Positions 8,290 through 17,341 are shown, counted from the first letter of the stretch. The stretch: 64,000 nt of DNA from Marinilongibacter aquaticus (GCF_020149935.1 NZ_CP083757.1:620001-684000), one strand, 5' to 3'. Notes: a model not told the origin generated them from the letters alone. A program made the numbers and translations.

Positions 8290-9189
8290 TTACAGTTTAT
8301 TCCCTAAGCGTTTCTTCTGCTGCTTTCCAATATGCACAAGCCAGTCATTAAGGTCTTTGTGGTTTTGGTAAAGCTTGCTATGATCGTGATATTTCTTGCT
8401 ATTAGACAATGCTTCCCTGGCAACTTTTTTCCCGGCGGCATCATTGTCCAGGTATAACTTTATTGACTTGTGCGATTCCAGAAATGGACGTGCTTTTTCG
8501 AACAGGGAAAGGGAATTTAAAATGACAAAATCAGAAGTATTATTTACCTCATTTCTACTGATACATTTGAACGAAAGAAAATCCATAAAGCCCTCGAATA
8601 CGGTCACCTCGTCGGAAGCATTTTTTACAGTAGTAATGTACTTGGGAGAACTGCTTGCTTTGAAATAAGGATTACGTATTTCAAATCCACCGGAATCATT
8701 TTTAAAACCAATTCCATAATAGTTTTTCCCATTTACTTCATAATGTACTTCACGGCAATATCGAGTTGCAATTTTAATAGGGATTTTTCGTTGTTCCAAG
8801 TAACGTATCAATGCATTCGAACTAAGCTCAACCTCTTTTAAAATTTTAAGTTGATGCTCCGGTGCATTTTCTATTTTTGGAATATTTTTTAAGGGCTTTT
8901 GAAAAGAAAAACCACTATCCAACTTTTTTAGAAATTCTCCAACCGAGCAACCATGATATTCAATTCCGAAATCGATAATATTACCTCCCTTACCAAGTCC
9001 ATGATCATACCATCGGTTCAGCTTTCGATTTACCTTAAAAGAGGGTATCTTTTCTTGCCGTAATGGTGAAACATACCAATAGTCATTGTTCCTGATTTTT
9101 GAAGGTTCATAACCTAACAAGGACAGGTACTGAACCATATCCATTTCCTTAGCTTCCACAATGGAAAGTTTTTGTTTCCTGAAATCCAT
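8290..9189 (-). CDS. TOPRIM-domain, primase-like protein
   Basis: A 299-residue protein resembling the DnaG-type primases carried by Bacteroidota ICEs. The N-terminal 80 residues look like a degenerate CHC2 zinc-finger region (SPLRQEKIPSFKV near 42-54, then WYDHGLGKGGNIIDF) but without the usual cysteine set. The TOPRIM part shows a glutamate in VFEGFMDFL (about 196) and a DND motif in LYLDNDAAGKK (about 247). It may prime the complementary strand after transfer or replicate the excised circle. It is the nearest gene upstream of the oriT candidate on the same strand. Confidence 0.85.
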   Translation of the reverse strand: MDFRKQKLSIVEAKEMDMVQYLSLLGYEPSKIRNNDYWYVSPLRQEKIPSFKVNRKLNRWYDHGLGKGGNIIDFGIEYHGCSVGEFLKKLDSGFSFQKPLKNIPKIENAPEHQLKILKEVELSSNALIRYLEQRKIPIKIATRYCREVHYEVNGKNYYGIGFKNDSGGFEIRNPYFKASSSPKYITTVKNASDEVTVFEGFMDFLSFKCISRNEVNNTSDFVILNSLSLFEKARPFLESHKSIKLYLDNDAAGKKVAREALSNSKKYHDHSKLYQNHKDLNDWLVHIGKQQKKRLGNKL

Positions 9190-9253
9190 AACAGCACATT
9201 TTCATCTTCACTATTCAGTTCACGAACGTAAAGTTAAACAAGTGCTATGGCTT

Positions 9254-9837
9254 CTACCTATCCTCATTATATTTTGAATGGGATGACAGTAAGTATATTA
9301 AAAGATAATCAAGAATGAATTTTGCTCTTTTTAAAACTGTGGTTTTAGGTAGCTCAACCAATTTATACCCCAAGAAAGAATAGGTTTCCTTCATTGTATG
9401 ATACGTGGCAACTGCTTCTTCAAAAGTCTGTTTTCTCTCGGTTTCATTTACATAAATAGCTTTCCAAGGTGGAGTTATAAAAACCATAGGATGATATTGG
9501 TTTTCTTTTGCTGCCTGCCACATTGTTTCAGGAATGGAAATATTGCAAAGTTTTAGGTATCCAATGACATCTGGAATACCACGGTCAAAAAATGTCAATC
9601 CACACTTCTCCGATACATTTTGAAAATCTTTGAGGGATCGCCGAAACATAGCCATTGCAAATCCTTTTTTGTCAAGCCACGGTAAACGATTTCCATCTGT
9701 TTTAATTTCTTTTTGGATAATACTTCTACCGGTTTCTTCAACCGAATGATATCCCATAACTGAAAGCTGTTTTATCACGGATGTCTTTCCCATTCCGGGC
9801 CTCCTGTAATAATAATAGCGTTTGATTTGTTTTCCAT
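9254..9837 (-). pseudogene. AAA-type NTPase broken by a one-base frameshift inside Walker A
   Basis: Two overlapping minus-strand frames make one protein. The first starts at the ATG at 9837 and reads to IIITGGP; the second continues from MGKTS at 9793 to the stop at 9254. Joining them needs one extra base near 9794-9798 and gives a perfect Walker A (GGPGMGKTS). The rest resembles the predicted-ATPase family AAA_28, about 194 residues, with an FDRGIPD block. As written, translation stops soon after GGP, so the protein is non-functional, unless this is an assembly error. It is the single lesion seen in the gene. Confidence 0.8.
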
Positions 9838-9934
9838 AGTTCTAATAATTATCTCCTTCATATTTTGATGAGGATGATTTCTTTTACTCTTAATACTTTT
9901 GTTATTAATGTTGAATGATTTAAAACGTGTGATT

Positions 9935-10225
9935 ATGTTGACAACAAATGATGTAGCCAAAGTTTATGATACGATCTTAAGTATCCCTGGCATGAATGAC
10001 ACAGTGAAGATTGATTTGAGGATCTCACGTAAAAATGTGCTATTACTAAACCATGTAATTGAGCGTGGATTGGTCGTGAAAGATGATGAGAAAAATGATG
10101 GACTTCTATCTAATGTGCCCGAAGAAAACCTGGTAGAATTGAAAAGTATTGCCGGTCAATATCTCGAAAAAGCCGGACTTATTGAACTCAAAGAAAAGTT
10201 GAATGAGTTAGGAAAAGGGAAGTAA
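9935..10225 (+). CDS. Conserved hypothetical protein of Bacteroidota elements
   Basis: A 96-residue, mostly helical, charged protein with no recognised domain and no signal peptide or membrane segment. Similar short proteins with the 'IPGMNDTVKIDLRISRKN' style of core are familiar from Bacteroidota genomes, but no function is known to me. ATG 9935 is chosen because the core similarity begins there; an ATG at 9908 would add nine residues. It is divergent from the broken NTPase and about 100 bases from it. Confidence 0.6.
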   Translation: MLTTNDVAKVYDTILSIPGMNDTVKIDLRISRKNVLLLNHVIERGLVVKDDEKNDGLLSNVPEENLVELKSIAGQYLEKAGLIELKEKLNELGKGK

Positions 10226-10239
10226 AGTATTAAGGCTGG

Positions 10240-10449
10240 TTATTCGGTTATCCAGCCTTCTTCTTTTCTGATATTTTGAACCTTGTTTGCTATGAGCCAA
10301 TCTTCAAATAATGAATCGTCAATGGGAGTAAATTTAATAAATTCTCCAGATGATAGCATTAAGGTAAAATCTTTTGCTACGCTAATGTATTTGAGGATTT
10401 CAGAAGCCGAATATTGAAATCCCAAAAAATGTTTGGCGGTTACTTTCAT
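10240..10449 (-). CDS. Small hypothetical protein
   Basis: A 69-residue frame, convergent with the gene at 9935-10225 and 14 bases from its end. The sequence is soluble-looking, with mixed charge, two tryptophans near the C-terminus (DWLIAN and GWITE) and no recognised motif. Codon use looks coding and no overlapping alternative frame competes. Nothing in the context suggests a role. Confidence 0.5.
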   Translation of the reverse strand: MKVTAKHFLGFQYSASEILKYISVAKDFTLMLSSGEFIKFTPIDDSLFEDWLIANKVQNIRKEEGWITE

Positions 10450-10895
10450 ATCAATACTATTATAGATTAATGCCGCCTGATAAAAATAGCGCAGGCAGCA
10501 ACTTATAGCACTGAGGTCTTAGGAAACCCAACAACAATAAGTGCGCCCACGCAGTAGCATGAGCGTTCTTCACTTGTTGTCCTGCTGTTATCGAAAGTTC
10601 CTAAGTTTCAGTGCCGGACTCAAAGCAAAACGCTTCAAGAATATCTTTCTGCAAAGATAGCTTTTTGAGTCTAAGTTAAAAGTGAAAAAAATCCAATTTA
10701 TTATTTTCAGTGAGTCATTCTTCAAGTTAAGCATCGTAAAAGGGTCAGGAACCTTACATCAATTTTACAGGCTTCCAACTTCAAGCTTTGTATTTATATT
10801 TAAGTTTTACTAAAAAAATAATTGGACTTTTAAACAAAGTTATTTCTCTCATTTATCTGGACATTTGTAGTCTCAAATATTCAAAATAGAGAAAA
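10450..10895. other. 446-base intergenic region with a structured core and the oxidoreductase-cluster promoter region
   Basis: No open frame of note is present. The left part (10508-10671) is dominated by nested inverted repeats, listed separately. The right part (about 10680-10895) is AT-rich, with poly-A/T tracts and no strong repeat, and should hold the promoter of the plus-strand dehydrogenase cluster. No convincing -33/-7 pair was found there. Confidence 0.55.
10508..10671. ncRNA. Possible structured RNA: nested stem plus second hairpin
   Basis: Stem 1 is built from GCACTGA (10508-10514) with TCAGTGC (10608-10614), then CTTAGGAA (10518-10525) with TTCCTAAG (10598-10605), both perfect, with a small internal loop between. 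Inside, AAGTG/CACTT (10539-10543 with 10571-10575) and ACGC/GCGT extend it. Three bases after stem 1, GACTCAAAGC (10617-10626) pairs with GCTTTTTGAGTC (10660-10671), enclosing a TATCTTT/AAAGATA hairpin (10642-10659). Such continuous pairing over 164 bases is unlikely by chance. It does not match a riboswitch I know; strand and function are open. Confidence 0.45.
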
Positions 10896-11753
10896 ATGCA
10901 AAAAATAATTTTCATTACCGGAACTAGTTCCGGATTTGGCAAACTTACTGCTATCACGCTTTCAAAAGCAGGGCATATCGTAATAGCAGGTATGCGTGGA
11001 ACGAAAGAAAAAAATAAAGCTGTCGCTGAAGAACTTTCCAATCTTCCAAATATAGAAACAGTAGAAATTGACGTAACAGATGACATATCCGTTTCTTCTG
11101 TTTTTAAACAAGTATTAGATAAATTTGGAAAAATAGATGTATTGGTAAACAATGCAGGAATATCTGGATATGGACTTTTGGAAGCCTACTCGATTGAACA
11201 GATTAAGAAAATCTTTGAGGTTAATTTTTATGGCATTATTAGAACTTATCAAGCTGTACTGCCCTCAATGCGACAAGCTAAAAAAGGGCTAATTATAAAT
11301 CTCACCTCAGGAGCGAGCGGACATGCATTGCCATTCATGGGGGCGTATTTGGCATCCAAATTTTCGGTAGAGGCCATCACCGAAGCCATTCAGGATGAAT
11401 TAAAACCGTTTAATATAGAAAACGTAACAATTCAACCCGGACCGTATCCGACCGAAATGAATACAGGTGCGAAAATTGGGGTAAATTCAGACAAACCTGA
11501 AATTTCACAAACTTATGAACCTTTTGCTTCCGAAATGTTCAACACGATGCTTGGTGGGATGGTTAAAAAAATGGAAGAATTTCAGATGAACCCGCAAATT
11601 GTTGCGAACGGAATATTGGAATTGATAAATATGGCAGACGGTAGCCGTCCGCTACGCTTCCCACTGGATGCAATAGCACAAGGAACAGACAAAGAATTTA
11701 TAAAAGCCCGTGCAGCTATAAAGGCAAAATGGTTAGCCAATTATATGCAATAA
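10896..11753 (+). CDS. Short-chain dehydrogenase/reductase
   Basis: A 285-residue classical SDR. The cofactor-binding TGTSSGFG (8-15) starts the Rossmann fold, the NNAG motif lies near 84, and the catalytic YxxxK is YLASK (about 150-154) with the serine in NLTSGAS before it. These enzymes reduce or oxidise carbonyl/alcohol groups with NAD(P). The substrate cannot be read from sequence. It is the first of three SDR genes on the same strand followed by an AraC regulator; the gap to the next gene is 35 bases. Confidence 0.92.
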   Translation: MQKIIFITGTSSGFGKLTAITLSKAGHIVIAGMRGTKEKNKAVAEELSNLPNIETVEIDVTDDISVSSVFKQVLDKFGKIDVLVNNAGISGYGLLEAYSIEQIKKIFEVNFYGIIRTYQAVLPSMRQAKKGLIINLTSGASGHALPFMGAYLASKFSVEAITEAIQDELKPFNIENVTIQPGPYPTEMNTGAKIGVNSDKPEISQTYEPFASEMFNTMLGGMVKKMEEFQMNPQIVANGILELINMADGSRPLRFPLDAIAQGTDKEFIKARAAIKAKWLANYMQ

Positions 11754-11788
11754 CCATTATCAACTATTCATTTATTAATTAGTAAAAA

Positions 11789-12817
11789 ATGGAAAATAAA
11801 GAAACAGTTTTGGTAACAGGTGGGACAGGTTTTGTAGGCGTACATACCATTTTACAGCTCTTACAAAAAGGCTACAACGTAAGGACAACATTACGTTCGT
11901 TGAAACGAAAAGACGAAATAATTACGATGCTAAAAAATGGCGGCATCGCTTCGTTTGAGCACATTGAATTTATTGAAGCGGATTTAACCAAAGATGATAA
12001 TTGGGACAAAGCCGTAAAAGGTTGTGATTATGTTTTACACGTTGCTTCTCCATTTCCACAAGGCGAGCCGAAAGACGAAAACGAGTTGATAATTCCTGCG
12101 AAGAAGGGAACACTAAGGGTTTTGAAAGCAGCAGAAAATGCCGGTGTAAAACGGGTAGTAATGACATCCTCCTTCGGAGCTGTCGGTTATAGTATTGATC
12201 CGAAAAATCATGTTTTTACAGAACAAGACTGGACTGATCCAAACACAAACCTAGCAGCTTACATTAAATCTAAAACAGTTGCTGAACTTGCCGCTTGGGA
12301 CTTCATCAAAAACAACGAGGGAAATTTAGAACTCACAGTTATCAATCCTGTGGGTATTTTCGGAACGGTGTTAGGAAATGATTTATCAAGTTCAGTTCAA
12401 CTAGTGGAACAACTATTGACAGGCAAAATGAAAGCAACACCAAAACTTAATTTTAGCGTTGTGGACGTTCGTGATGTTGCAGACCTTCACATTCTGGCAA
12501 TGAAAAATCCAGAAGCAAAAGGACAACGCTTTTTGGCCGCTTCTGACGGTGCAACATCTTTACCCAAAATTGCAGAATTACTACGTTCACAGCCCCATAA
12601 ATTTGGAAATAAGGTTACCAGTAAAGTATTACCAGATTGGCTTGTAAAAATTTTGTCGGTTTTCAAACCTGAATTAAAATCAGTTTCGTCACAATTGGGA
12701 ATAACAAAAAAAATATCCAATGATAAAGCTAAAAAGATGTTGGGATGGCAGCCAAGAAATTGGGAAGCAACTATTGTCGATACAGCAGAAAGCCTGATGA
12801 GAATTAATCAATCATAA
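11789..12817 (+). CDS. Extended SDR, aldehyde/dihydroflavonol reductase-like
   Basis: A 342-residue extended SDR of the NAD-dependent epimerase/dehydratase superfamily. It shows the glycine-rich TGGTGFVG (10-17) and a YIKSK active-site motif near 155, with an MTSSFGAV serine block before it. Length and motifs fit the dihydroflavonol-4-reductase/aldehyde reductase branch, which reduces aldehydes or ketones with NADPH. It follows the first SDR by 35 bases and precedes the third by 12, so the genes are almost surely co-transcribed. Confidence 0.9.
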   Translation: MENKETVLVTGGTGFVGVHTILQLLQKGYNVRTTLRSLKRKDEIITMLKNGGIASFEHIEFIEADLTKDDNWDKAVKGCDYVLHVASPFPQGEPKDENELIIPAKKGTLRVLKAAENAGVKRVVMTSSFGAVGYSIDPKNHVFTEQDWTDPNTNLAAYIKSKTVAELAAWDFIKNNEGNLELTVINPVGIFGTVLGNDLSSSVQLVEQLLTGKMKATPKLNFSVVDVRDVADLHILAMKNPEAKGQRFLAASDGATSLPKIAELLRSQPHKFGNKVTSKVLPDWLVKILSVFKPELKSVSSQLGITKKISNDKAKKMLGWQPRNWEATIVDTAESLMRINQS

Positions 12818-12829
12818 AACAATTTAAAA

Positions 12830-14032
12830 ATGAAAAAGAACAATAAAAAAATAAAGAAGAAAAAATGGTCGATTAGAAAAATAATCACTTTAACTCTGAG
12901 CATACCTCTAGCTATATTCCTCATTTTTTACTTTGGTATAATTCTATTATTTGTAAGCAAAGACACTTCAAAAGATACCCCGCTATATACGGGCGAAATC
13001 ATAGCTAATTCTAATCAAACACCATTAAATAATAGTTGGGGACATTTTACAGAACCTCAGGAAATTGTGGAAGACTTAGATTTATCTGGTAAAATTTTTG
13101 TGATGACAGGAGGGCATACGGGTACGGGTAGAGAAGCGGCAAAAGCTTTCATAAGCAAAGGGGCAACTGTTATTGCTCTTACCAATGATATGGATTGGGC
13201 TAAAAGGAATTTAAAGGGATTGCCGAATGTTGAAATTGAATATTTGGATTTACAGAAACCAAAAACGATTGATAATTTTACTCAAAAATTTTTAAAATCA
13301 GGGAGAAAGATTGATGTTCTGATTAACAGTGCAGGGATTCACAATACGCCATTACAAAGAGATGATCGGGGAAATGAAAGGCAATTTTCGGTCAATGTTC
13401 TGGGACATTTTGAATTAACTCTCAAATTGTTACCTGCTTTAAAGAAAGCTAAAGGTGCAAGGATAATAAATTTATCATCGAGAGGCCATAGACTGAATAG
13501 AGTTCATTTTAATGATATCAATTTTGAACATACACCCTATACTGGAATGGATGCTTATGCTCAAAGTAAAACAGCTTTAGCATTACTTTCAGTTAAAGAA
13601 GACGAATTGTTTAAGCAATACAATGTTAGAGCTTTTGCTGTTCATCCGGGGCCAATCCCAACTACTGACTTATTTGCAGGATCATTAGTAGGATATGCTT
13701 CTAATTTTAAAATTTGGTATACGGAATTTGCTGCAAAGTGCTTACGGACATTTTGGGGGACGGAGATAATGAATTTTTTAAGAAAACCAGAAAACGAAGG
13801 CGATATTTTTAAAACTGTACAACAAGGGGGAGCTACAACTACATGGGCTGCCGTAAGTTCAGAACTTAACAATAAAGGTGGTCTTTATTTGGAGGATTGC
13901 AACATTGCACCAATCGTTCCAAATGGCAGTAATGCACCTTTTGGAGTAAGACCTTGGGCATTGGACACACAAGATGCTGAGAAGATTTGGTCTATTTGTG
14001 AAAAGTTAACGGGTATTTATTACAATGATTAA
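12830..14032 (+). CDS. Membrane-anchored SDR oxidoreductase
   Basis: A 400-residue protein with a very basic N-terminus (about 1-18), one membrane segment (about 20-42), and then a classical SDR domain: TGGHTGTG near 94, NSAG near 163 and YAQSK near 243. It resembles the WW-domain-oxidoreductase-like or retinol-dehydrogenase-like SDRs. The basic stretch before the membrane segment predicts that the catalytic domain may lie outside the cytoplasm, which would be odd for an NAD(P) enzyme; alternatively the helix is a tail-in anchor. It ends 9 bases before the AraC gene. Confidence 0.85.
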   Translation: MKKNNKKIKKKKWSIRKIITLTLSIPLAIFLIFYFGIILLFVSKDTSKDTPLYTGEIIANSNQTPLNNSWGHFTEPQEIVEDLDLSGKIFVMTGGHTGTGREAAKAFISKGATVIALTNDMDWAKRNLKGLPNVEIEYLDLQKPKTIDNFTQKFLKSGRKIDVLINSAGIHNTPLQRDDRGNERQFSVNVLGHFELTLKLLPALKKAKGARIINLSSRGHRLNRVHFNDINFEHTPYTGMDAYAQSKTALALLSVKEDELFKQYNVRAFAVHPGPIPTTDLFAGSLVGYASNFKIWYTEFAAKCLRTFWGTEIMNFLRKPENEGDIFKTVQQGGATTTWAAVSSELNNKGGLYLEDCNIAPIVPNGSNAPFGVRPWALDTQDAEKIWSICEKLTGIYYND

Positions 14033-14041
14033 TTTTGTAAA

Positions 14042-14845
14042 ATGGAGATTAAGTCTTGTTATATAGGTCCGGAAATTTCACCAGAACAGTTCATACCAGA
14101 ACATATGTTTTGGTATGTAGTAGAAGGGGAAATAAAAGGATATGATGGACAAAAAAATTATATATTCAAATCAGGAGATGCTTTCATAGCCCGGAAAAAT
14201 CATTTGTTTCGTTATAACAAGCTAAAGATAAATGGCAAACAACGAAAAGTCGTCGTGCTTTTCGATGAAGAATTTTTGAAACGATATCAAAAAAGCCATC
14301 ATGCTGAAATAAGAAAATTTAAGTCTCCAGATGCAATTTTACCTTTAAATCAAAATAAAGGGATTTCACAATACATTCAGTCTTTAATGCCACACTATAC
14401 CGGTTCCGGAAGGATTGATAAGGCAGTTGCTGAAGGTAAAAGGGAAGAGTTACTTTCTTTATTATTGATATTGCAACCACAATTATCTTCTATTTTTTTT
14501 GATTATGGTATTCCTGGAAAAATAGATTTAAAAAAATTTATAACTCATAATTACAAATTTAATGTAAAGCTGGAACGATTAGCCTTTCTAACAGGAAGAA
14601 GTTTATCGGCTTTCAAACGTGATTTTAAAGAAATATTTAATGATACACCTAATCGTTGGCTTATGCAAAAACGATTACAGGAAGCTCATTTTTTAATTGA
14701 CAAAAAAAATAAAAAGCCTTCAGAGATTTATTTGGATTTAGGCTTTGAAGACTTATCACATTTTTCATTTGCATTTAAAAAAATGTTTGGAAAAACACCA
14801 AGGGAAATAATTAAAAAAAATAGTCCTACAAATACTGACAAATAA
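14042..14845 (+). CDS. AraC-family transcription regulator
   Basis: A 267-residue regulator. The N-terminal half is a small cupin-like sensing domain (HMFWYVVEGE near 21-30). The C-terminal 100 residues hold two helix-turn-helix units, the second with the family pattern DLGFEDLSHFSFAFKKMFGKTP. It is the last gene of the oxidoreductase cluster, 9 bases after the third SDR, so it most likely controls that cluster in response to a small molecule. Base composition is as AT-rich as the SDR genes and unlike the transfer genes downstream, which suggests that the four genes travelled together. Confidence 0.9.
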   Translation: MEIKSCYIGPEISPEQFIPEHMFWYVVEGEIKGYDGQKNYIFKSGDAFIARKNHLFRYNKLKINGKQRKVVVLFDEEFLKRYQKSHHAEIRKFKSPDAILPLNQNKGISQYIQSLMPHYTGSGRIDKAVAEGKREELLSLLLILQPQLSSIFFDYGIPGKIDLKKFITHNYKFNVKLERLAFLTGRSLSAFKRDFKEIFNDTPNRWLMQKRLQEAHFLIDKKNKKPSEIYLDLGFEDLSHFSFAFKKMFGKTPREIIKKNSPTNTDK

Positions 14846-14851
14846 ATCTAT

Positions 14852-16069
14852 TTGAAAAATGAACACCAATCATATCCTTTGGAGTGGCTTGATTTGTTGA
14901 TTACAGTCACACTTAACCCTACAAAAACAAATGTGAGGGCTATTACAAATGAGCAGTTAAACAATATCATTAATCGAATTCCTGAAGAAAACCTACGGCT
15001 TCAAAAACTTATTAAAACTCAAGTATTTTCCATTACTAAAGAGGAAGAAATAGTTTTACTAATCAAGCAGTATCATTCTTCACTTATTGCCTTACTTGAT
15101 CAGACCCTGAAAAATCAAAAAGAAGACACCTCTCAAAAGGTTATCTTAAAAAAAGTCTATAAAGTTCTGCTCTCAAATATAGACGAGTTGCTATCTTTTA
15201 TTGAAACCCGTTTTTCTACTAATCTTATTTTGGACGAACGTGTTCCAAAAACCTATCTTTCTGTAACCCGAAAAGAACTAAAGAAAAAATTAGACAAACT
15301 AAAATTAAATAGTAGTCAGGAGCTTAAGACAAACTCTGCTTTTGAAATCATTCTGAAAAGATTATATCATTTCATAAATAGCACATGTCTTCATTATGAA
15401 GTAACGTTTCGTGACATTTTTTATAAAAAGACACTTGTGCAGGGACTTGAAGAAATTGACTGCAATAATGACGAAATAAAAGCTTACTCCGCCTTGGATG
15501 AATTTTTAATCTATCTAAACTTTAATAGTAAGGCTTATATCAATTTACTTACTGATCGTCTCGCAGGATGTATAAATGGATATAAAGATCCCATTGAAAG
15601 AATGGATAGACTATTATACTATTACAAAGCTTTCAACCAATTACACCGCAAGCCAGGTTTAGTACTGAACCCTAACTATCATGATCTGGAAACAATTTTG
15701 GGAAATTGGTTTACCCAAGAGATTCTTTACCTAGAAAAGAAATTGCATCTATCAGTAGTCCCACTCCAAGGCAAAAAGGAAAACCCTGTAAATAAGCAAT
15801 CAACTCCAAAAGATAAGCAAAAAGTACTTTGTATGCTTTCTACCGACCAGATAGGGCTTATCCTTCGTGCTTCCGATGAACTACGAATATTGGTTGCAAA
15901 ATCCATGAGCCAGGTATTTAAAACTATAGTACCCCATTTATCCACACCTTATAAAGAAGACCTGTCCTACGATGGCATGCGCAGTAAATCGTATGTAGCA
16001 GAAGAACGAGACAAACAAATAGCCATTGAAACCCTGGAACGAATTATTAAAAAAATCAAAGAATATTAA
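14852..16069 (+). CDS. Unknown 405-residue helical protein of Bacteroidota ICEs
   Basis: I do not recognise a domain. The protein is almost all helical and highly charged, with no signal peptide or membrane segment. The frame begins with TTG at 14852; no ATG is available in frame until after residue 240, so TTG is the best start. The last 75 residues, with the block LRASDELRILVAKSM, look the most conserved in style. It stands between the cargo cluster and the transfer operon. A regulator of transfer in the manner of RteC is possible but unsupported. Confidence 0.6.
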   Translation: MKNEHQSYPLEWLDLLITVTLNPTKTNVRAITNEQLNNIINRIPEENLRLQKLIKTQVFSITKEEEIVLLIKQYHSSLIALLDQTLKNQKEDTSQKVILKKVYKVLLSNIDELLSFIETRFSTNLILDERVPKTYLSVTRKELKKKLDKLKLNSSQELKTNSAFEIILKRLYHFINSTCLHYEVTFRDIFYKKTLVQGLEEIDCNNDEIKAYSALDEFLIYLNFNSKAYINLLTDRLAGCINGYKDPIERMDRLLYYYKAFNQLHRKPGLVLNPNYHDLETILGNWFTQEILYLEKKLHLSVVPLQGKKENPVNKQSTPKDKQKVLCMLSTDQIGLILRASDELRILVAKSMSQVFKTIVPHLSTPYKEDLSYDGMRSKSYVAEERDKQIAIETLERIIKKIKEY

Positions 16070-16080
16070 ATCACTATGCC

Positions 16081-16611
16081 ATGAAAAAGCTATTTCTCAT
16101 ATTCACGTTGATCTCTGTAATTGGATGCCAAACCAATCAAAAACCTGATAAGGAGACCGTCTTAAAAATGATCAACAATGATCTGAACTATCCACGTACT
16201 ATTGATTATGAAATCCTTTGTAGCGATCCTGCTCATGCTAAAAAGCTACTGGACTTAAAGCTTGATGAGAAAGGAATGGTAACCATTTACAAAACACAAA
16301 AATTAAAAGATATCGGTTCACCGCTAATCTCTTTTAACAAAGCAGCCCAACCTTACCTGATTAAGCCTACAGAAAAGGAAAAGAGGCTGGACATTCAAAA
16401 AGTAAAGATTGCAGAAGAAACCATAGGTAATATCAAACTCGGAAATAGGTCTGAATCCAATGGAAAAACATCCATCCCGGTAACTTATACAGTAATCTGT
16501 ACCAATATAACCCCATTTTCTGTCTTGATGAAACGTGATTTTTCCAAACCGATTGATCGTTCCACTACACTACGTTTCACAAATGGCAAATGGAAATTGA
16601 TAAAGCCATAA
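16081..16611 (+). CDS. Small lipoprotein of the ICE
   Basis: A 176-residue protein with a lipoprotein signal peptide: a hydrophobic run (3-15) ending in VIGC, with Cys16 as the lipidation site. The mature part is a small alpha/beta domain with no recognised family. It starts 11 bases after the unknown 405-residue gene, so they probably share a message. Lipoproteins near transfer genes often act in surface or entry exclusion, but nothing here shows that. Confidence 0.65.
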   Translation: MKKLFLIFTLISVIGCQTNQKPDKETVLKMINNDLNYPRTIDYEILCSDPAHAKKLLDLKLDEKGMVTIYKTQKLKDIGSPLISFNKAAQPYLIKPTEKEKRLDIQKVKIAEETIGNIKLGNRSESNGKTSIPVTYTVICTNITPFSVLMKRDFSKPIDRSTTLRFTNGKWKLIKP

Positions 16612-16853
16612 AATCATTTCTACATATCACGGTTACAAAAGAGACTTTTTAAGAAGGTTCTCTTTTTTTTTGAAAAATTCCCTTCCCGAAACACATCTAT
16701 TTCATTAAGGTTCCAACGGTTACAAAAAGGTTCCAGCCAAAAATTGGACTTGTAGCACCCTGCCTGCCTTCGTTTCTTTGCTATCGAGATTAATGTAAAC
16801 GACCCGACATTGAAATGCCGAGTTGAATTGTGAAACGATAAAATGAGAGGCGT
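16612..16853. other. 242-base intergenic region before the transfer genes
   Basis: It holds a terminator-like stretch (16639-16670), then a direct repeat of GGTTCCA around 16709 and 16730 separated by GGTTACAAAAA, which also occurs at 16631. These repeated GGTTACAAAA/GGTTCC words may be a protein-binding site for the control of transfer. No open frame is present. Confidence 0.4.
16639..16670 (+). terminator. Weak intrinsic terminator after the lipoprotein gene
   Basis: AAGAGAC pairs imperfectly with GTTCTCTT and is followed by eight T residues. It lies 27 bases after the lipoprotein stop codon. The stem is short with one bulge, so efficiency is doubtful. Confidence 0.42.
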
Positions 16854-17333
16854 ATGTTTACCCAGATTTCATGGACAGACTACCTGTTGGCAGTCTCCAT
16901 ACTACTAGCTATTTATTATTTGTTTGTTGGGGTACGGTATTTTTCCGGTGACCTCAAAGATTTGTTGACAGGAAAACGAAAACTCACCCTAAAGACATCC
17001 CCGTCTCCCGGTTTTCCTGAACATCCCCCCTTGCAAAATGTAACTTCTGAAAACAATCCGGCAACCCCCAATGAAGAAACTGATGACGAATTTGCCGAAG
17101 TAGAACACCTGATCGAAAAAGTGAAAGCCATGATTGCCGATGCGCTCGGCAAACAACTTGTCAAAGAAGAATTCAGGCAGTACCTACGCCTTGTCCTTAA
17201 AGAATTTCCCTCCGTAAAAACATCCGTACTCCGTTCTTCTGTCAATGAACTGATTGTATCGGAGTGCGAAAAACAAGGGATTGGTGCCTTTAATGAAGAG
17301 GAAGTAGATGCGTTGTGGAGTGAGGAAAGGTAG
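16854..17333 (+). CDS. ICE-conserved single-pass membrane protein
   Basis: A 159-residue protein with one N-terminal membrane segment (about 9-27), a linker rich in proline and acidic residues (about 45-85) and a helical C-terminal domain. I know no named domain; proteins of this layout are commonly encoded just ahead of the DUF4134 gene in Bacteroidota conjugative elements, so a role in the transfer apparatus is likely. It is followed by a long inverted repeat and then the main transfer operon. Confidence 0.65.
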   Translation: MFTQISWTDYLLAVSILLAIYYLFVGVRYFSGDLKDLLTGKRKLTLKTSPSPGFPEHPPLQNVTSENNPATPNEETDDEFAEVEHLIEKVKAMIADALGKQLVKEEFRQYLRLVLKEFPSVKTSVLRSSVNELIVSECEKQGIGAFNEEEVDALWSEER

Positions 17334-17341
17334 CAATCCCG

